A stretch of DNA of 64,000 nucleotides from Staphylotrichum longicolle (taxonomy: Eukaryota > Ascomycota > Sordariomycetes > Sordariales > Chaetomiaceae), in NCBI GenBank assembly GCA_019096155.1, contig JAHCVI010000001.1, forward strand, positions 1,674,001 through 1,738,000, read 5' to 3'. The notes beneath the pieces are model-generated. The model did not search any database, was not told the origin of the DNA, and saw nothing but the letters and a program-made list of their open reading frames with translations. A program made the position numbers and the translations under genes. Positions 44,702 to 57,408 of the stretch are shown in pieces; positions within the stretch are counted from its first letter, which is position 1, and each line of letters opens with the position of its first letter.

Positions 44702-46817
44702 ATGAGCGGAAACCCCGCGATACCGCCCCGATCCGACTCAATGGCAGCGTCGCATGCACTCTGGGCAGCGCCAACCTCTCAAGGCATGAGGCCGCGGCCC
44801 GCAACCATTCATGAAGGCTTCTCGTTTTGCGTGGGAGAAGGGTTCGACGGTGTGCCGGCATGGGACTCGACGGGAATGCAGATGCACCACGCCACGAGCG
44901 ACGCCATGTCATCGAGACCCATCTCAGTTCATCAGGACTTCTATCCGGCCACCACCATGGAGAGCAGTGAGTACCTCGACCGGCATGGGGCCATCGAGGG
45001 GCTAACGGTTCTGTCAGATACATGGGCGCAAAAGCCATGCGACGCCAGCCTGGACATGCCAGCGTTCGACGCCGACATGATAGGGCAGGCTTACACCACC
45101 GACGAGGCGATCCCGATCCTTGATCTCCGATCCTCTGGCCCTCCGATGGACGGCGACTCAATCGCGTTTGACGCAGTAAACCCGCGCAGAATGTCTGGAT
45201 CGTCCTTCACCGTGTCCACGTCTGGCGGTTTGTCCGAGATGACTTCGTACGAGGACTTCTCGACGGCGCTGTCCGATGCGCCTTCGCTCACCTCGGACTA
45301 CCCGCCGCCATCCAACAGGACGTCCATGATCTCGTCGACTCAGTTGTCGCCGGTCGCATCGCCGAGAATGACACCGCAGAGCCGTTCGGAACTCGTACGG
45401 ACCCAGAGTAGGGGAAGAGCTTCGCCGTCGCCGCGGCCGGGGGTGCGCGCCGTGCCATACTCGGTCGAGAGCGCCAGGAACAAGAGGTGGTCTACTGGGT
45501 CTTACGGCACGGCTTCCAACCGGCGCCCGTCTCCCTTCGTCTACCATCACCCTCACGACGCATTCAACGTGCACGCACGCCTGTCCTCGCGCCATTCGTC
45601 GCCCACGATCGCTCAGGGCCAATTGCCGCTGAGCTTTGGCAACCTCCAAGCAGCACAGCAGCACCCATATTTGTACAGCAATGCCCCGGGGTTCCAGCGC
45701 AATAGCATGCTCCTTCCGACCCAGTTACCGTCGCACGCCTTCCATCCCGAAGCGCACCATTTCGAGAACCCTCCTCCGCTTCTTTCCCACGGCCTGTTCC
45801 GCATGCTCCAAAGCAACGCCGATCCGCACTCTCTGCACAGCCACTACACCGATCTCTCGGACCCGCCCGACCTGTACGCCTCCCTGCATGAAGAGCAAAT
45901 ACCGCCTCCGCCAGAAGACATGAACCCCACCGACCAGGACCTCATTCCGCACGAGCAGGAGCTCCGGTTTGAGGGTGACCTCTACACGCCAAGGTGGGTG
46001 CGCGGGCACGGCAACAAGCGGGAAGGCTGGTGCGGTATCTGCAAGCCGGGTCGGTGGTTGGTGCTCAAGAATTCGGCCTTCTGGTATGACAAGAGCTTCA
46101 CGCACGGCATCAGCGCGGCGACGGGCAATCCGTTCCAGGAGCCGCAGGAGACGAGGCGCATGGATGGGAACCCCGATGTCTGGGAGGGCCTCTGCGGAAG
46201 CTGTAACGAGTGGATTGCGCTGGTAAGCAGCAAGAAGAAGGGTACGACGTGGTTCAGACACGCATACAAGGTAAGAAGGCCACGCAACTCTTGACTCAGA
46301 CCGCTCTAACTGACTCCGCCAGTGCCATACACACCCCAAGATCAAGGATGCACCCAAACGCAGAAGGGAAAGCAGCAACACGCGCGCGCTGACGACGACG
46401 AGCATGCCCAAGCCGAGGCCGGAGCCGCTCACACCGCAGATGACGCCAGCCATCTCGGCCGCGAACACGCCGACGCCAGCGAAACCCCAGCCTCAGCCCC
46501 AGCTCTCTTTGCAACCTCCTGCGCCGCAGCAGCACCAGCACCAGCACCAGCCTCTGTCGTCGCAACGGCCGGAATCATCGCAAGGGCAACAGCAACAACA
46601 ACAACAATCCCAGCAGCAGCAGCAGCATCATCCTTTGCTCCCATCCCAGCAGCTGCAGCTGCAGCCCCGCCATTGCCCACAGCACCGCCAGCATCGCCCG
46701 CGTCCCCTCCCGCCGCAGCTCCACACCCAGGTCGCGACGGCGCCTCCGCCGCGCTCGTCCATCATGAGCCCGGTCGGGCCGATCAGTGGCGTGGATGGGT
46801 TCCCCAACATGATCTGA
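44702..46817 (+). CDS. Rua1/DUF4451 C-terminal zinc-finger regulator
   Basis: A predicted nuclear regulator of the family that includes Ustilago Rua1 (activator of ustilagic acid genes) and fission yeast Meu26. The ATG at 44702 starts MSGNPAIPPRSDS. The N-terminal 380 residues are disordered and Ser/Pro-rich. The conserved domain covers about 385-525: LYTPRWVRGHGNKREGWCGIC, KPGRWLVLKNSAFWYDKSF, HGISAATGNPF, GLCGSCNEWIAL, TTWFRHAYKCHTH. Its paired Cys (CGIC, CGSC) and the final Cys/His set are placed to bind zinc. A phase-0 intron lies at 46271-46322. A second intron of 51 nt (44967-45017) is in frame whether spliced or not. The C-terminus is a long Gln/Pro/His tract ending GVDGFPNMI, a plausible activation domain. 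Length is 687 residues without the second intron removed. Targets are unknown. Confidence 0.85.
44967..45017 (+). other. 51-nt in-frame intron in the DUF4451 gene
   Basis: A perfect donor (GTGAGT), a consensus branch site (GCTAACG at 45001) and an acceptor CTGTCAG define 51 nt, which is 17 codons without a stop. Splicing removes 17 residues and joins ATTMES to TWAQKP through a changed codon (Asn). Retention gives an equally open frame. The motif quality argues that it is spliced. Confidence 0.65.
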
Positions 46818-49800
46818 TCCTCCCATTCCATTTTTCATCCCTTTCAAAAGCGAAAAAGAAAAAACATCTTTTGATGCCGTTATGACCGGATACCACAAAC
46901 AATTTTCAAAACTTTCCATTCCATAACAACCCTGATGATGAAGGATGACGATTGGGATCTCGATTTTCAACACAAGTATAGACTGGGCCTGGTGAGATTT
47001 TAGGGAGTGCGGTAGCAAGGCTGAATGAGATGCTCTTGGGTTTCTGTTTGGGGTCGGGGGCGTGATGGTGGTGGTGATGATGACCTTGCCTCTTTTCTTT
47101 GGCATTTCTCTTTTCTCAGTTTTGTTTTGTTTTCTTTTCTTTTTCTATCTTGAACCTCATTATTCACTTCTCGTCGTCTTGATTCTTTGTTTTTTCTTGT
47201 CTCTCTTCTCTGCTTCGGTGTCGCAGAACGGGGGGTTAATTCAACCGCAACCTCAACCTCAACTTCAACAACAACAACAACAACAACAACAACAAACAGA
47301 TTGACTCGTTTTTTTCAGTTCCCGTACATCTTTTTAACCCTTTCCTGTTCTCGTCTTTCCTTAATCCCGCTCGTCCGTTTCTGCATTTCCCATTTCCGTT
47401 TTCATTTTCATTGACTGTTGATTGTTCATGTCACGTTTTTCGTTATTTTCCTACCCCTTCTCAATTCTTCCACTCCTTCACTCTTGCGTTTTGATTTTTC
47501 GCTTCTCTCCCCTCCTTTGAGAAACAAATGCTTAATTCCTGTAAGTAGCGCGCCCGGTAAACTGCGCAGCCAGTTCTGGTAACGCTAGATTACGATCAGT
47601 TTAGTTTTAGGTAGATAGATCGTCTTGTCGTCGGGTTTTCTTTCGGGGTTGGTTGGTTGGTCGGTTGGGGCCTTTAGCTCTCTGGTTTGGTGGTTGGTCA
47701 TGATGTGTACATGACGGACCTTGTTGATACCCCTGGAAATGAAAAGAGGAGGATTTTTCTTGGAGGGAGGAGGGAAGACACGGGGGTTGGGGAGATCGGC
47801 TTGGGAGGATGGTGTGGAGGTTGGTTGGTTGGCGGGAGGAAAGGAGGTGGTCTGGTTACCTTAGGTACTGGTAGTTTGTGACCGGAAATGGCAAGATTGT
47901 TTTACGCGATTTGGATTTCCTGATTTGACGACGTGCTTTGAATTTGCGGCTTCGTCAGAATGTTTATGTCCTCCGGGCCGAGTTGCAGGAGCTGCAAGGT
48001 GGTGCTCAAGGTTCACAGCTTGCCACAAGAGGAGGGTAACTACCACTTGCTTGCACTTGCTTGACAACCCCTGAAATGAGAGTTGATGCGGGGCAGTCGC
48101 TTTTTGTCCAAGAGGGACTGAGGCACCACGATTAAGAGGATGGTAACGATGCAAAGTTCAACGACTGCAGGACAGAGAGCAGCTCAGAGAAAAGTCATCC
48201 GATACAGCCGAGAGTGGTACAGAAAGAAGTGCCTCGCAATCTTTGGGTTCCGGTTGCCCAGGAAGAGCAAAGGGTGCAGAGAGCGGGGCGAGGCAGGATG
48301 CTATTCGTCCCTGGCAACAACCCGAGCTCTGCTCTGGGAATAACCCAGCCAGGGAGGAGGGAGCCTTGGAAGGAACATTCACCGCGGGGTTGCAAGGACA
48401 ACGGCAGTTTCGCCCTGGAAGAAGGCCGGGGCACAGAGGACGTCGGCGACTCGCGCGGCATGTATGCCCTCCCGGGACATTCCAGGCGGATGAGTCGAGA
48501 TTGCGTGTGTTCACCCCTGGCCCCATGACGTCCTCCTGGCTGGCCCGGCAACGCGATAAGATTCTATTGAGGGATAAAAAGAGAAATGCTGGTCCTTCTG
48601 CCCTATGGAGCTTGCGAGCAGGGATGTTTAAGTGCTTGCATATTCAGCTGGCCTCGGTTGGCGTGGCCGAGCTCTGGCAGCCAGTTGTGGCTTTCGCCTG
48701 CACGGGACCTCAAGAAGGAGCAGACGCCACGCGAGTGACTCGACGCGCTCTTATGATATCCTTGGTCCTCTGCTCTTGTCGCCTTGCCCGCTTGCACCAT
48801 CAAGTGGCGATCAGGTCGATGATCAGCTCTGGGAGACGGATGTTCGGCGGTTGGGGAGTCTCCCGCAATAGCCTTGGGACAAGTCCGATGGAGGAGGGGC
48901 ACAGCGGGTCCTCGCACATCCCTGGCCGGTTGTGGGGGGGATTCACGAGGAACCTCGGACGTGGACATCCAGACTTGCCAGAGTCTTACCCATCCAGAGA
49001 GGTATCTTGTGAACAGGCAGCCAGGACGCTATCTCTGGACTATTTTCGGGCTCTACGCGATAGCGGGAAGAGCACCAAACTCTGCAGAGCCCGGAATTCC
49101 CGATTGTTCTCCCACCTGGCCCCAGACTCCCGGATCAGCTTTAATTTGCGCCGTGCTTGTTGCGGCAAGCCGCTTGGAATCGTGCTCTACGAGCGTGGTG
49201 CTGTGCACCTGCACGCCGGAGTGCAGAGAAACCTCATGGCGCTTGGGCGTCCAGGCGGTAGCCAATTTCGCCGGGCTGCAAGTCTGCATTGACGCAGGAA
49301 CGCACAAGCTGCGACAGGTCCGTCGACGAGCAGCCCGCGGCCAACCCCGGATTTGCTGTGCAAGTCAGCTCAGGAGGATTGACATGACATGTCCAATCTC
49401 GTTCTCCTGCAACCTGTACAGAGTTTGGATTTCGTATTGGTTCCCCTAAAAAGGTGCAGCGATGCTGACAGCTTGATTGACCCACCCTGAGTCTCCCTGC
49501 TCTTCCTGGTTGCTGGAAGCGCAGGAACTGGCGGTGTTGTGGTGCAGGTGTGTATCCTATCCGTGCAGCAAGGGAAACGCAGGATCGTCGGCAGGAAATT
49601 GGTCTTGTCTGCAGCCAGCGGAGACGTCCCCGGAAGGGACATTGCGCAAAAACCACCCCGGAAGTCAAAGTCCGACGACTTGAGATCAAGAGTCAAGTCA
49701 ATCCTGAATTTAGTTGTGAACTCTTGACTTCCTCCCAACTGGCAGGTGCCAAGGGTAAGGATCTTGCCCCACTAAAGCACCTTCCATTGGACGAACCTCC

Positions 49801-51482
49801 TCAAGCTCCTCCACTTCCGTCCCATGCTTTGTCGACCAGCGACGGCTTCCAAGGTTTCCTCGACGTTGCAGCCTGGTTTCCCAGCGTTGCCCTTGCACTG
49901 CACCAAGACGCCCCCACCGGCCAGACTCCCTGATTGGGGCTGCTGCCTTCCAGAGTCGTTGCTCGCAGGGACCTTTGACTCATTTTGCGGTGCAAACCGT
50001 CACGATTTGTTCTCATGCTGGGCACAGTTGGCAGGCCACACGAGCCACGAAACGGGCACCTTTCGCTGTGGATGGAGGTGAGCCCCAGGAGATGCAGAGA
50101 CACTCCCGCTGTTATGGACCAACTATGGGACGTACAGTACTGTGTAAGGCCCGTATCTCGGGAGCTTAGAAGCCAGATCCCAGCTTCCGAGACCAGAGCC
50201 TCTTGTCGAATTCCACCACAGTCGCGAGATGCTACCTTCTCGTCCCTGCAGCGGGTTCTGTGCTGAAAACCCACAGCGGAACAAGCCTGGGCTGCCGTTC
50301 TGAGCGACTGGCAAGACGTTGCCCACGGGTAACGTCAATACAACTTTGAGGGAAGCCAAGGCTCTTGTGGAAAGCTGTTCGCAGGGTTCGGCGAATAATT
50401 TCAGCAGCATTCCTTTCTGCAGCAACCCCGAGATCAACCCCGATCCCTCTCAGCGTTGGATTCCACGGCTCAATCTGACTGGCAGGCTGCTTCTCCCGCC
50501 CTGCCTGAGCGTCGAAGCCCTGTCCGCCAACACCCCACTTGCTCTCACACAACAAGCGGGACACCAGCCACCCCCAGGCCCTTACCGACTGCCCGCAGTT
50601 GACGGGAGCTCCTTTAGCCGCCTCCTTCGGTCAGGGACAAACCAAGGCCCTGTGTTGGCGGTTTTGTCTTGATTGCCGCCGACCTCGTCAAGCTATCGAC
50701 TTCGTTCAGTTGATTCCCGCAAATCCAGCAGTCGTGGCACCTTGCATCAGGGCAGAGAGGCGAGAGATTCCTGCTCAGTTCTAACCACCTGGCTCGAGCT
50801 GCCCTGGTATGCATTACGAATTACGATACATGCATCCGAATACAGTCTCGCCCTCATCTCCACCACTCAGCATCTGGAACCAGGGAGCAACTGCTGTGTC
50901 CCTGTGTCCCTGGCCCCCTCAGCGCTTCCGCGCAGCACGGACCTGACTGCACAGAGGCACGGCATTCTGACACCTCCTTCAGCCCCCAGGAATTGGTACT
51001 CATATCTTGCCCTGAACACCATCGCCAGATCGTTGTCACAACTGGACACCTTCTTCTGACGCTCAATCAACTTCTGGCTTGTTTCTTGCCCCACGTCGTG
51101 TCTAGGTTCGTTTATCTGCTCCGCTCCGCTCCGCTCCGCATCAGCATCCCTCCCTGGCCCCGCCGCCTTAAAATGCCGTTTCCTAACCCGCCCTTTTTGT
51201 CCCCAGGGTCGACGTTTGCTGCTTCCCTAAAACGAGTCTCGACTCGACCATTGGGTGTTGGAATCGTGTCCGGTTCAAGAGAAACATTACACCCCGTCAC
51301 GAAACCGAACCGAACCGACATCTTCCCAGACCTGCTCTCCCTGCTGCCGTCCGAATTGGCTGTGTGCCGGCCCTGCGATTCGAAGTGTGCACCTCACGTA
51401 TACCTGTGCCGACCCATAACACCGATTGCATAGTCTCATGCCGCTGCCCGGGATACATGTTTAAAACGGAATCGATTCTGCT
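46818..51482. other. 4.7-kb gene-poor region upstream of the PHD gene
   Basis: The first 700 bases are T/C-rich with AAC/CAA repeats (about 47250-47300) and look like 3' UTR of the DUF4451 gene. The rest should hold the PHD gene promoter and leader. One plus-strand frame is open from about 48243 to 49292, with its first ATG at 48525 (255 codons). It has weak codon bias and no motif I know. A CCGCT tandem (CTCCGCTCCGCTCCGC) lies at about 51119-51140. No tRNA or transposon is seen. Confidence 0.5.
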
Positions 51483-54035
51483 ATGAGTGCGGATCAGCCG
51501 GGTTCCAGGTTCGCTCGTTCCTATCTCCCGGCGCAATGCGCCCAGATGTGTGCTTCTCTTGTCTTTGTTTGCCTTGCTGACGACCCGGGCCTCCCAGCTT
51601 TGGTGAACCAAACACCGCACCTCCCACGCCTAAACGGACCCCGACATCTACCGTCTTGCCGAGCCCGGTTTTTGAGACCCCCAAGCAAGGTCAGGGACGC
51701 TTCGACGAGTCGACCGGGTGGACACCTCGTTTTGCCGAGGAGTATTCTGTCTTCAACACAACGCCCGGAAACCTGAGGGGCTCTCGCACACCCTTTCCCG
51801 ACTTTGGTCCCGCATCCCCATACCCGGGCGGTGCTGGCCTGAAACGGTCGCTAGCCACAGACGGGATTGGCCTCGGAGTAGGAGTCCATGTGAATGAGCT
51901 CTCGCGAAATCCAAGCCTGTCGTTGCCCCCTGTCGAACCGTCCAAAGTCCTGCGCTCATCCCCAACTCCCTTGCAGACTCCGACGTTTGGTTCAGGTTCC
52001 GCCGGCCAATCCCCAGGATCCGTCAGTCGATCTGTGAAAAAGGCTCGTCGTGGCACGATCGTCACGGAGCCACAGGGCCAAACAGCAACTCCTCCCCCTT
52101 CGGCCCGCAAGGGTGAGCGTAAGCTTGCGCCCAAGCTTGAAACTAGCGCGATGCAAAATGATCAGGATTATGGCCAACAGGCGCACTTCATGGCGTCTGC
52201 CCCGCATCAGCAGGGCATGAATGGGTTCGTGACGGCGCAGGGTGACATGTTTGGCTATCCTCTCTCGGCCCCAGCCGCCGGGCCGGGCTACGGAGCTCAG
52301 AGATCCTTTTGGGACCCGGACCCCAGTCTCGCGGGTATGGACATCGACTTCGGCGTCAACGGCGGAGGTGTCTTCCATCCCCCAACTCCGCATCAGGCCT
52401 CTGTGCCTGTTGATTGGGCAAGGACCAACCAACTGCTGCAAAGCCAAAGCGGTATGCCTGGGCAGCACGGGGATGTGCATGCATCCGCCGGCGATAACCA
52501 GTCTTCTCTTGTCTCGCAATCGCCCATGACGATGCTAGTGACTTCGTCGGCCGACCATTCGATGTTCGCCGCCAGTTATCCTACCCCTATCGATGACCCC
52601 TTTGGCATGAGCGATAGTGGTGGGGCGGTCAACCCAGGGCTCATCTTCAGCCGGCCTCAGTCCTCCAGCATGGACGCTGCCTCTTTCAACCAACACATTC
52701 CAATGCCCAACTCAAACTCTGTGGTGGGCCAGGATGGCCATGTGGATGCTCGAGGGCCGCCGGTGCTAAAGCCAGCGGGGCGCGCCGAGTTGCGGCGCTC
52801 AGCCAGCACGAAGGATGCGACCACGAGGAAGCAGGATCGGACTTTGGCGAGCTCCCCGACCAAAGAGACCGGGCGGCCCGGGCTCTCCCGGAGCTTCAGT
52901 GAGAATAGAGGCAAGAAGGCCGTGGGCCGGCCGTCGCTGCCTCCCCTTGCTCCCCGGCCGCGGTCGCAGTTGATCACCAATGCGGGCGTTAATGCCAACA
53001 AGCCCGTCATCTCACAGTCCCAGAGGCCAACGAGCGGAAGGTCATCGCCGTCCAAGAGTAACCATCACCATCACCGTCTGTCGAGCCTCTCGTCCATCCC
53101 GGAGACTTCGCCTCCCCGGCTGCGAACGCAGGCGAAGTTCACCATCGATCCCAATGGGCGGGCGCGGGTAGAGACGACTGTCGTTGTGTCGGATGAGCCT
53201 TCGCCGAGCATTGTCAAGCGGCACAGTTCGTATTCCGCCCCGCGACGGCAGCAGTGGGATTCTTCGGACGACGATTCGTCGTCGACGGATGACGAACCCA
53301 TCATTATCCCTAGCCGGAATACGTCATTTGCGCTCCCGGACCCTCGGAAGCCAACGACGATTCACCCCTTCCACAACTCGCAACGGAGCATGAGCGAACG
53401 TAGCACCACGTCATACACAAGCTTTCAAGGTGGGCCCCAAGACGAGGGGGATAGCGACGGAGAGACGGTGGTGAATGAGGTGACACCAACGCACAAGCCT
53501 TCGGGCGACGCGCTCAGCGAGCTCCGGAAGCTCCGCGAGACGCGGCAGAAGCAGATGTCGAGCACGAAACCAAAGCGGTTCGTCTCGAGTCACTATCATG
53601 GACCTCCTTCGACATCGCCGACGAGTATGAGTGACGCCAGTTTGCCGACGCCAACAAATGACACAAGAACGCGCGGGGTCCGGTGCGTCTGCAACCGTGC
53701 CGAGGCCGGGCGAAATGATTTGATGGTTCAATGGTGCGTAGTCCCCAGCTCTCAGGAGCTCGAGCTGAGCTCAGCCGCTGGTCCTAGCTTTTTTTTCGAG
53801 CTTGCCTACCTTATGCTAATTCGATGCTTGTAGCGAATCCTGTGAAATGTATGTCCATGGACAATGCGTCAGCATCACACATCGAACGATCCCATCGATA
53901 TACATCTGCGCGTTCTGCTCCAACACTCCCAACATGCGGGGCGGCAGGCTCCGGGACAATGGGCGCCTCTCCGGGGCCGTTGGGCCACCAGGCACCTCGC
54001 CGCTTGCGCACAAGTCCCTGAAGTCGTTTCGCTAA
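51483..54035 (+). CDS. PHD-finger protein
   Basis: Three exons join in phase: 51483-51508 (26 nt), 51598-53733 and 53834-54035, giving 787 residues. The first intron matters: the ATG MSADQPGS is joined to FGEPNTAPPTPKRTPTS, and without it no ATG opens the long exon. Most of the protein is disordered and Ser/Pro-rich, with repeated TP/SP sites and basic patches (SVKKARRG; Ser/His-rich SKSNHHHHRLSS). The only folded domain is a C-terminal PHD finger. It has RCVC, a Cys pair in CESC, MYVHGQC (His then Cys) and ICAFC, giving the C4HC3 zinc pattern. The second intron splits it at Cys 3. PHD fingers often read histone H3 tails, but this finger's target cannot be inferred. It may belong to a chromatin complex. 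Confidence 0.88.
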
Positions 54036-54821
54036 ACGCGTCGTCGGGTGAGGTGCTGCCGGCGGCAAGCGGGTGAAAACAAGGAACTAATGACTTATAC
54101 GACGATCACGCGCTGAAGAGAAAGAGGTTGTCTACCTTGGCCGTCCACCAGTTGGCAATTGGCTACTTGGAAAAAGCAGGAATGGTTTAGACGAGACAAG
54201 GACCGGCAACGGTCACCCTCGCAGTCCGGTGCTGATGGTAGACCACAACCACAGTGTGTTGCTGATACCCTCACGAACGTTTCATAGATGCAATGATGAA
54301 CATGAACATGATTTTGGATGACCATGCTTTGTTTTCCCCCCTCCCGTCTCTTCTTGGCCTTCTCAGTCCCAACCCCGGTCCACCAGTGTATTGTGTAAAA
54401 TGTGTAAACTGTGTAAATGCAAGCCCGCGGGTGTATTCCGAGGGTGCGGTTCCTTGCGGCTGATCTCGGGAGGTGGTCGCAGGAACCCGAGCCCGGGGCT
54501 CCGGAAAGCGGGCTGTTGATGCCGAGCTGCCCCACGGAGCGCCGACTTCGGAAGGCGGGGTTCGGGCAGGGTGAGGTCAACGCAGCGAGACTCGAAGCCT
54601 TATTTATCTTTCCCTTTTTTTTTCGCTGCTTTCCCGAAGCTTCATACCGTTGATTCTAATTGACTTGACCTGCGAGGACACAATTGGCGGTCCAATTCTT
54701 CTTGCTCTGCCCCTCCCTTCCTCCGTCGTCCACTTTCAATCCGTTCGCGCCTGACGTCGGTTGCGAAAAAAGTCACGCCCATCCACCGATCTCACGGAAC
54801 TTTAGAGAAGTGCAAACAAAG
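54036..54821. promoter_or_regulatory. Promoter region of the LEU2-like gene
   Basis: These 786 bases hold the 3' UTR of the PHD gene and the promoter of the isopropylmalate dehydrogenase gene. A CRE/AP1-like TGACGTCGG lies at 54752, 70 nt before the start. A CCG-N6-CGG element occurs at about 54491-54502, but its spacing is not the Leu3 spacing (CCG-N4-CGG). No TATA box is clear. Confidence 0.4.
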
Positions 54822-56521
54822 ATGGCTACGCACAACATTGTTGTATTTGGCGGTGACCACTGCGGTCCGGAGGTATGCGCACCAATTTATGCTGCCATTG
54901 GCATCGTCTCTGCCATGTGCGACGGCGAGACCGTCGTACGACGCAAGGGAAAGGAAAGAAAAGAAAGTGGGCTGACAGAAACTTGGACAGGTTGTGGCTG
55001 AGGCCATCAAGGTGCGTTGAGCAAGATTGTTCACCTCCCATCACCTCAATGATGCACGACCCAACCCATGCCACGCCCGTGGACGACCCAACGAGAGACC
55101 AGGACCGTCCTGCTGGCGGTGGTGCAAGGAAGAGCGAGGACTGAGAGCTTACAAGTGAATCGACTGCAGGTCCTCAGAGCGATCGAGACTCACAAGCCTC
55201 CGGCTGGCAAGTTCAACCTCCAGGAGCATCTTTTGGGCGGTGTAAGTGCGCTTCACTTTCCCTTTTTGCATAACCCTCCTGGTGTCCGGTCTCCCTTCTG
55301 CCGGCAACAAAGTCAAGCTTCGGAGCTACCCCTGTTTGTGGGGCACCAAGCACATGGTTCCCCCGGCCGAACACACATCGACTCCCCCGGCGGCCGTTAC
55401 ACCCTCTGTGGCAATCCCAGCGGTGTCCCTAGCTTCATTGGTAGTATCTATGCAAAAATAAGAGACTGACCACCATCTGCCCCAGGCCTCCATCAAGGTC
55501 CACAACGACCCCTGCACCGACGAAGCCGTCGCCGCCGCCAAGGCCGCCGACGCCGTCCTCCTCGGCGCCATCGGTGGCCCGGAATGGGGCCCCTCGTCTC
55601 CGGTCCGGCCGGAGCAGGGCATCCTCAAGCTGCGCAAGGAGCTCGGCACCTACGGCAACCTGCGCCCCTGCAGCTTCGCCTCCGACTCGCTCGTCGACAG
55701 CTCCCCCCTCAAGGCCGAGGTCTGCCGCGGCACTGACTTCGTCGTCGTCCGCGAGCTGACGGGCGGCATCTACTTTGGCGAGCGCACCGAGGACGACGGT
55801 TCCGGCTACGCCATGGACACGGAGCCGTACTCGCGCGCCGAGATTGAGCGCATCGCCCGCCTGTCGGGCTTCCTCGCGCTGGCCAACGACCCCCCTTCCA
55901 AGGTCTGGAGTCTGGACAAGGCCAACGTGCTGGCCACGAGCCGCCTGTGGCGCAAGGTCGTCACCGAGGTGTTTGAGAAGGAGTTCCCGCAGCTCGAGCT
56001 GAACCACCAGCTGATTGACAGCGCCGCCATGCTCATGGTCAAGAACCCCCGCGCCCTGAACGGCGTGGTCATGACGAGCAATCTGTTCGGCGACATCATC
56101 AGCGACGAGGCCTCCGTCATCCCCGGGAGTATCGGTCTGCTGCCGAGTGCCAGCTTGGGGGGCATTCCCGACGGCAAGAGCAAGTGCAACGGTATCTATG
56201 AGCCGATTCACGGTGAGTTCCCTCCAGCCGTTTGTCCTTTATCTCGCTCTTGGAGGGCACCGAGCACTGACATGTTCTTGACCAGGCTCCGCACCGGATA
56301 TCTCTGGCAAGGGCGTCGTCAACCCCGTCGGCACCATTCTGTCCGTCGCCATGATGCTGCGGTACTCGCTCAACCTGCCCAAGGAGGCCGCCGCCGTCGA
56401 GGCCGCCGTCAAGCTCGCCATCGACAACGGCACGCGGACCAAGGACCTGGGCGGCAGCGCCGGCACCGCCGAGATGGGCGATGCCGTCATCGCCGAGCTT
56501 GTCAAGCTCCTCAAGGCTTAA
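54822..56521 (+). CDS. LEU2: 3-isopropylmalate dehydrogenase (leucine biosynthesis)
   Basis: Oxidatively decarboxylates 3-isopropylmalate to 2-oxoisocaproate with NAD+, the third step of leucine synthesis. Five exons join in phase: 54822-54872, a 21-nt exon 54992-55012, 55170-55241, 55486-56212 and 56286-56521, giving 368 residues, the normal length. Visible family motifs are NIVVFGGDHCGPEV, LLGAIGGPEWG, the substrate-binding Arg stretch ILKLRKELGTYGNLRP, RELTGGIYFGER, and the metal-binding SNLFGDIISDEASVIPGSIGLLPSASL. EPIHGSAPDISGKG is the NAD-binding region. Most fungi have cytosolic Leu2; no targeting signal is seen here. The first three introns are crowded into the first 50 codons. Confidence 0.96.
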
Positions 56522-57408
56522 GATAGGGTGGTGGTCGGTGTGAGGACATAGGTACAATATGTGTGTCAGAAAGGGGGGGTAATTTGGGTTGGTTTAGTCA
56601 TGGCAGGCCTGGTTTACATCGGAGGACCGGCGGGTAAATAAAAGCGACGCGGTATGGATGGGCGAAAATCATAAAAGCCTGCTTGGGCGGATCAGCGGGA
56701 TGGCTAGATGCGCGAAGATTTGAAGAAATCGCGGGGGCGAGGTCAGTGCTCGTTGAATTCATCTCGTTGCGCTGTCTTGATCCATGTACCCGCCCTGCTC
56801 TGCTATGTGGTCAGCACGATCCTCGCATTGCTTGGGTATCTGATCGAAGTGACCCGGTGAGAGCTGGGAGATGCCATACCAACCTCCCACGCAGTCGTTG
56901 TCTAGAAACAACTCCGCTGAATTCCTTAACTACCTAACCTACATAACCCAGTCAAGGACTCCTACTCCCCTTTTGCCTCGGCATCCAAGCCAAGCAATCT
57001 CTATTTATTGCCCCCTGCCTTGTTCCCTTGTTCCCTCCAAAGCAATCTGTAGCAATAACACATAGATAGGGCAATTTCGTAGTAAAAACACCGATGCATT
57101 ACCACCACCCCATCCATCCTCACCTAGTAGCGAAAAAGACAACAAGCAACCACTCTGCATATCCCCACCCAGCGGTCACACAACAATCCTGCCTGTCAAA
57201 CCATACCCACCACCACTACCACCACCGCCCAAACATCCCAAACTGCAGTTGCAACTTCCACCTCTAATCTCTCAAATTAATTCCGAACCTAAACCCAAAA
57301 GCGAAGCCGCAACAAACAAATAGACAAACAGTCAACCCAGCAAACCCCAGGAACGCAGTAGTTCAGTTCAAGCAAGTCCAAGCAACACCCCGCCTCACGC
57401 TCACGCCT
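56522..57408. other. Convergent spacer, LEU2 / CBM48 gene
   Basis: These 887 bases lie between two stop codons and should be 3' UTR of both. The right half is rich in A and C with CCACCA repeats. No gene is supported. Confidence 0.45.

Noticed and set aside
54491..54502. Possible Leu3 site upstream of the isopropylmalate dehydrogenase gene
   Set aside because: The two CCGG halves are four bases apart; Leu3 sites have two.
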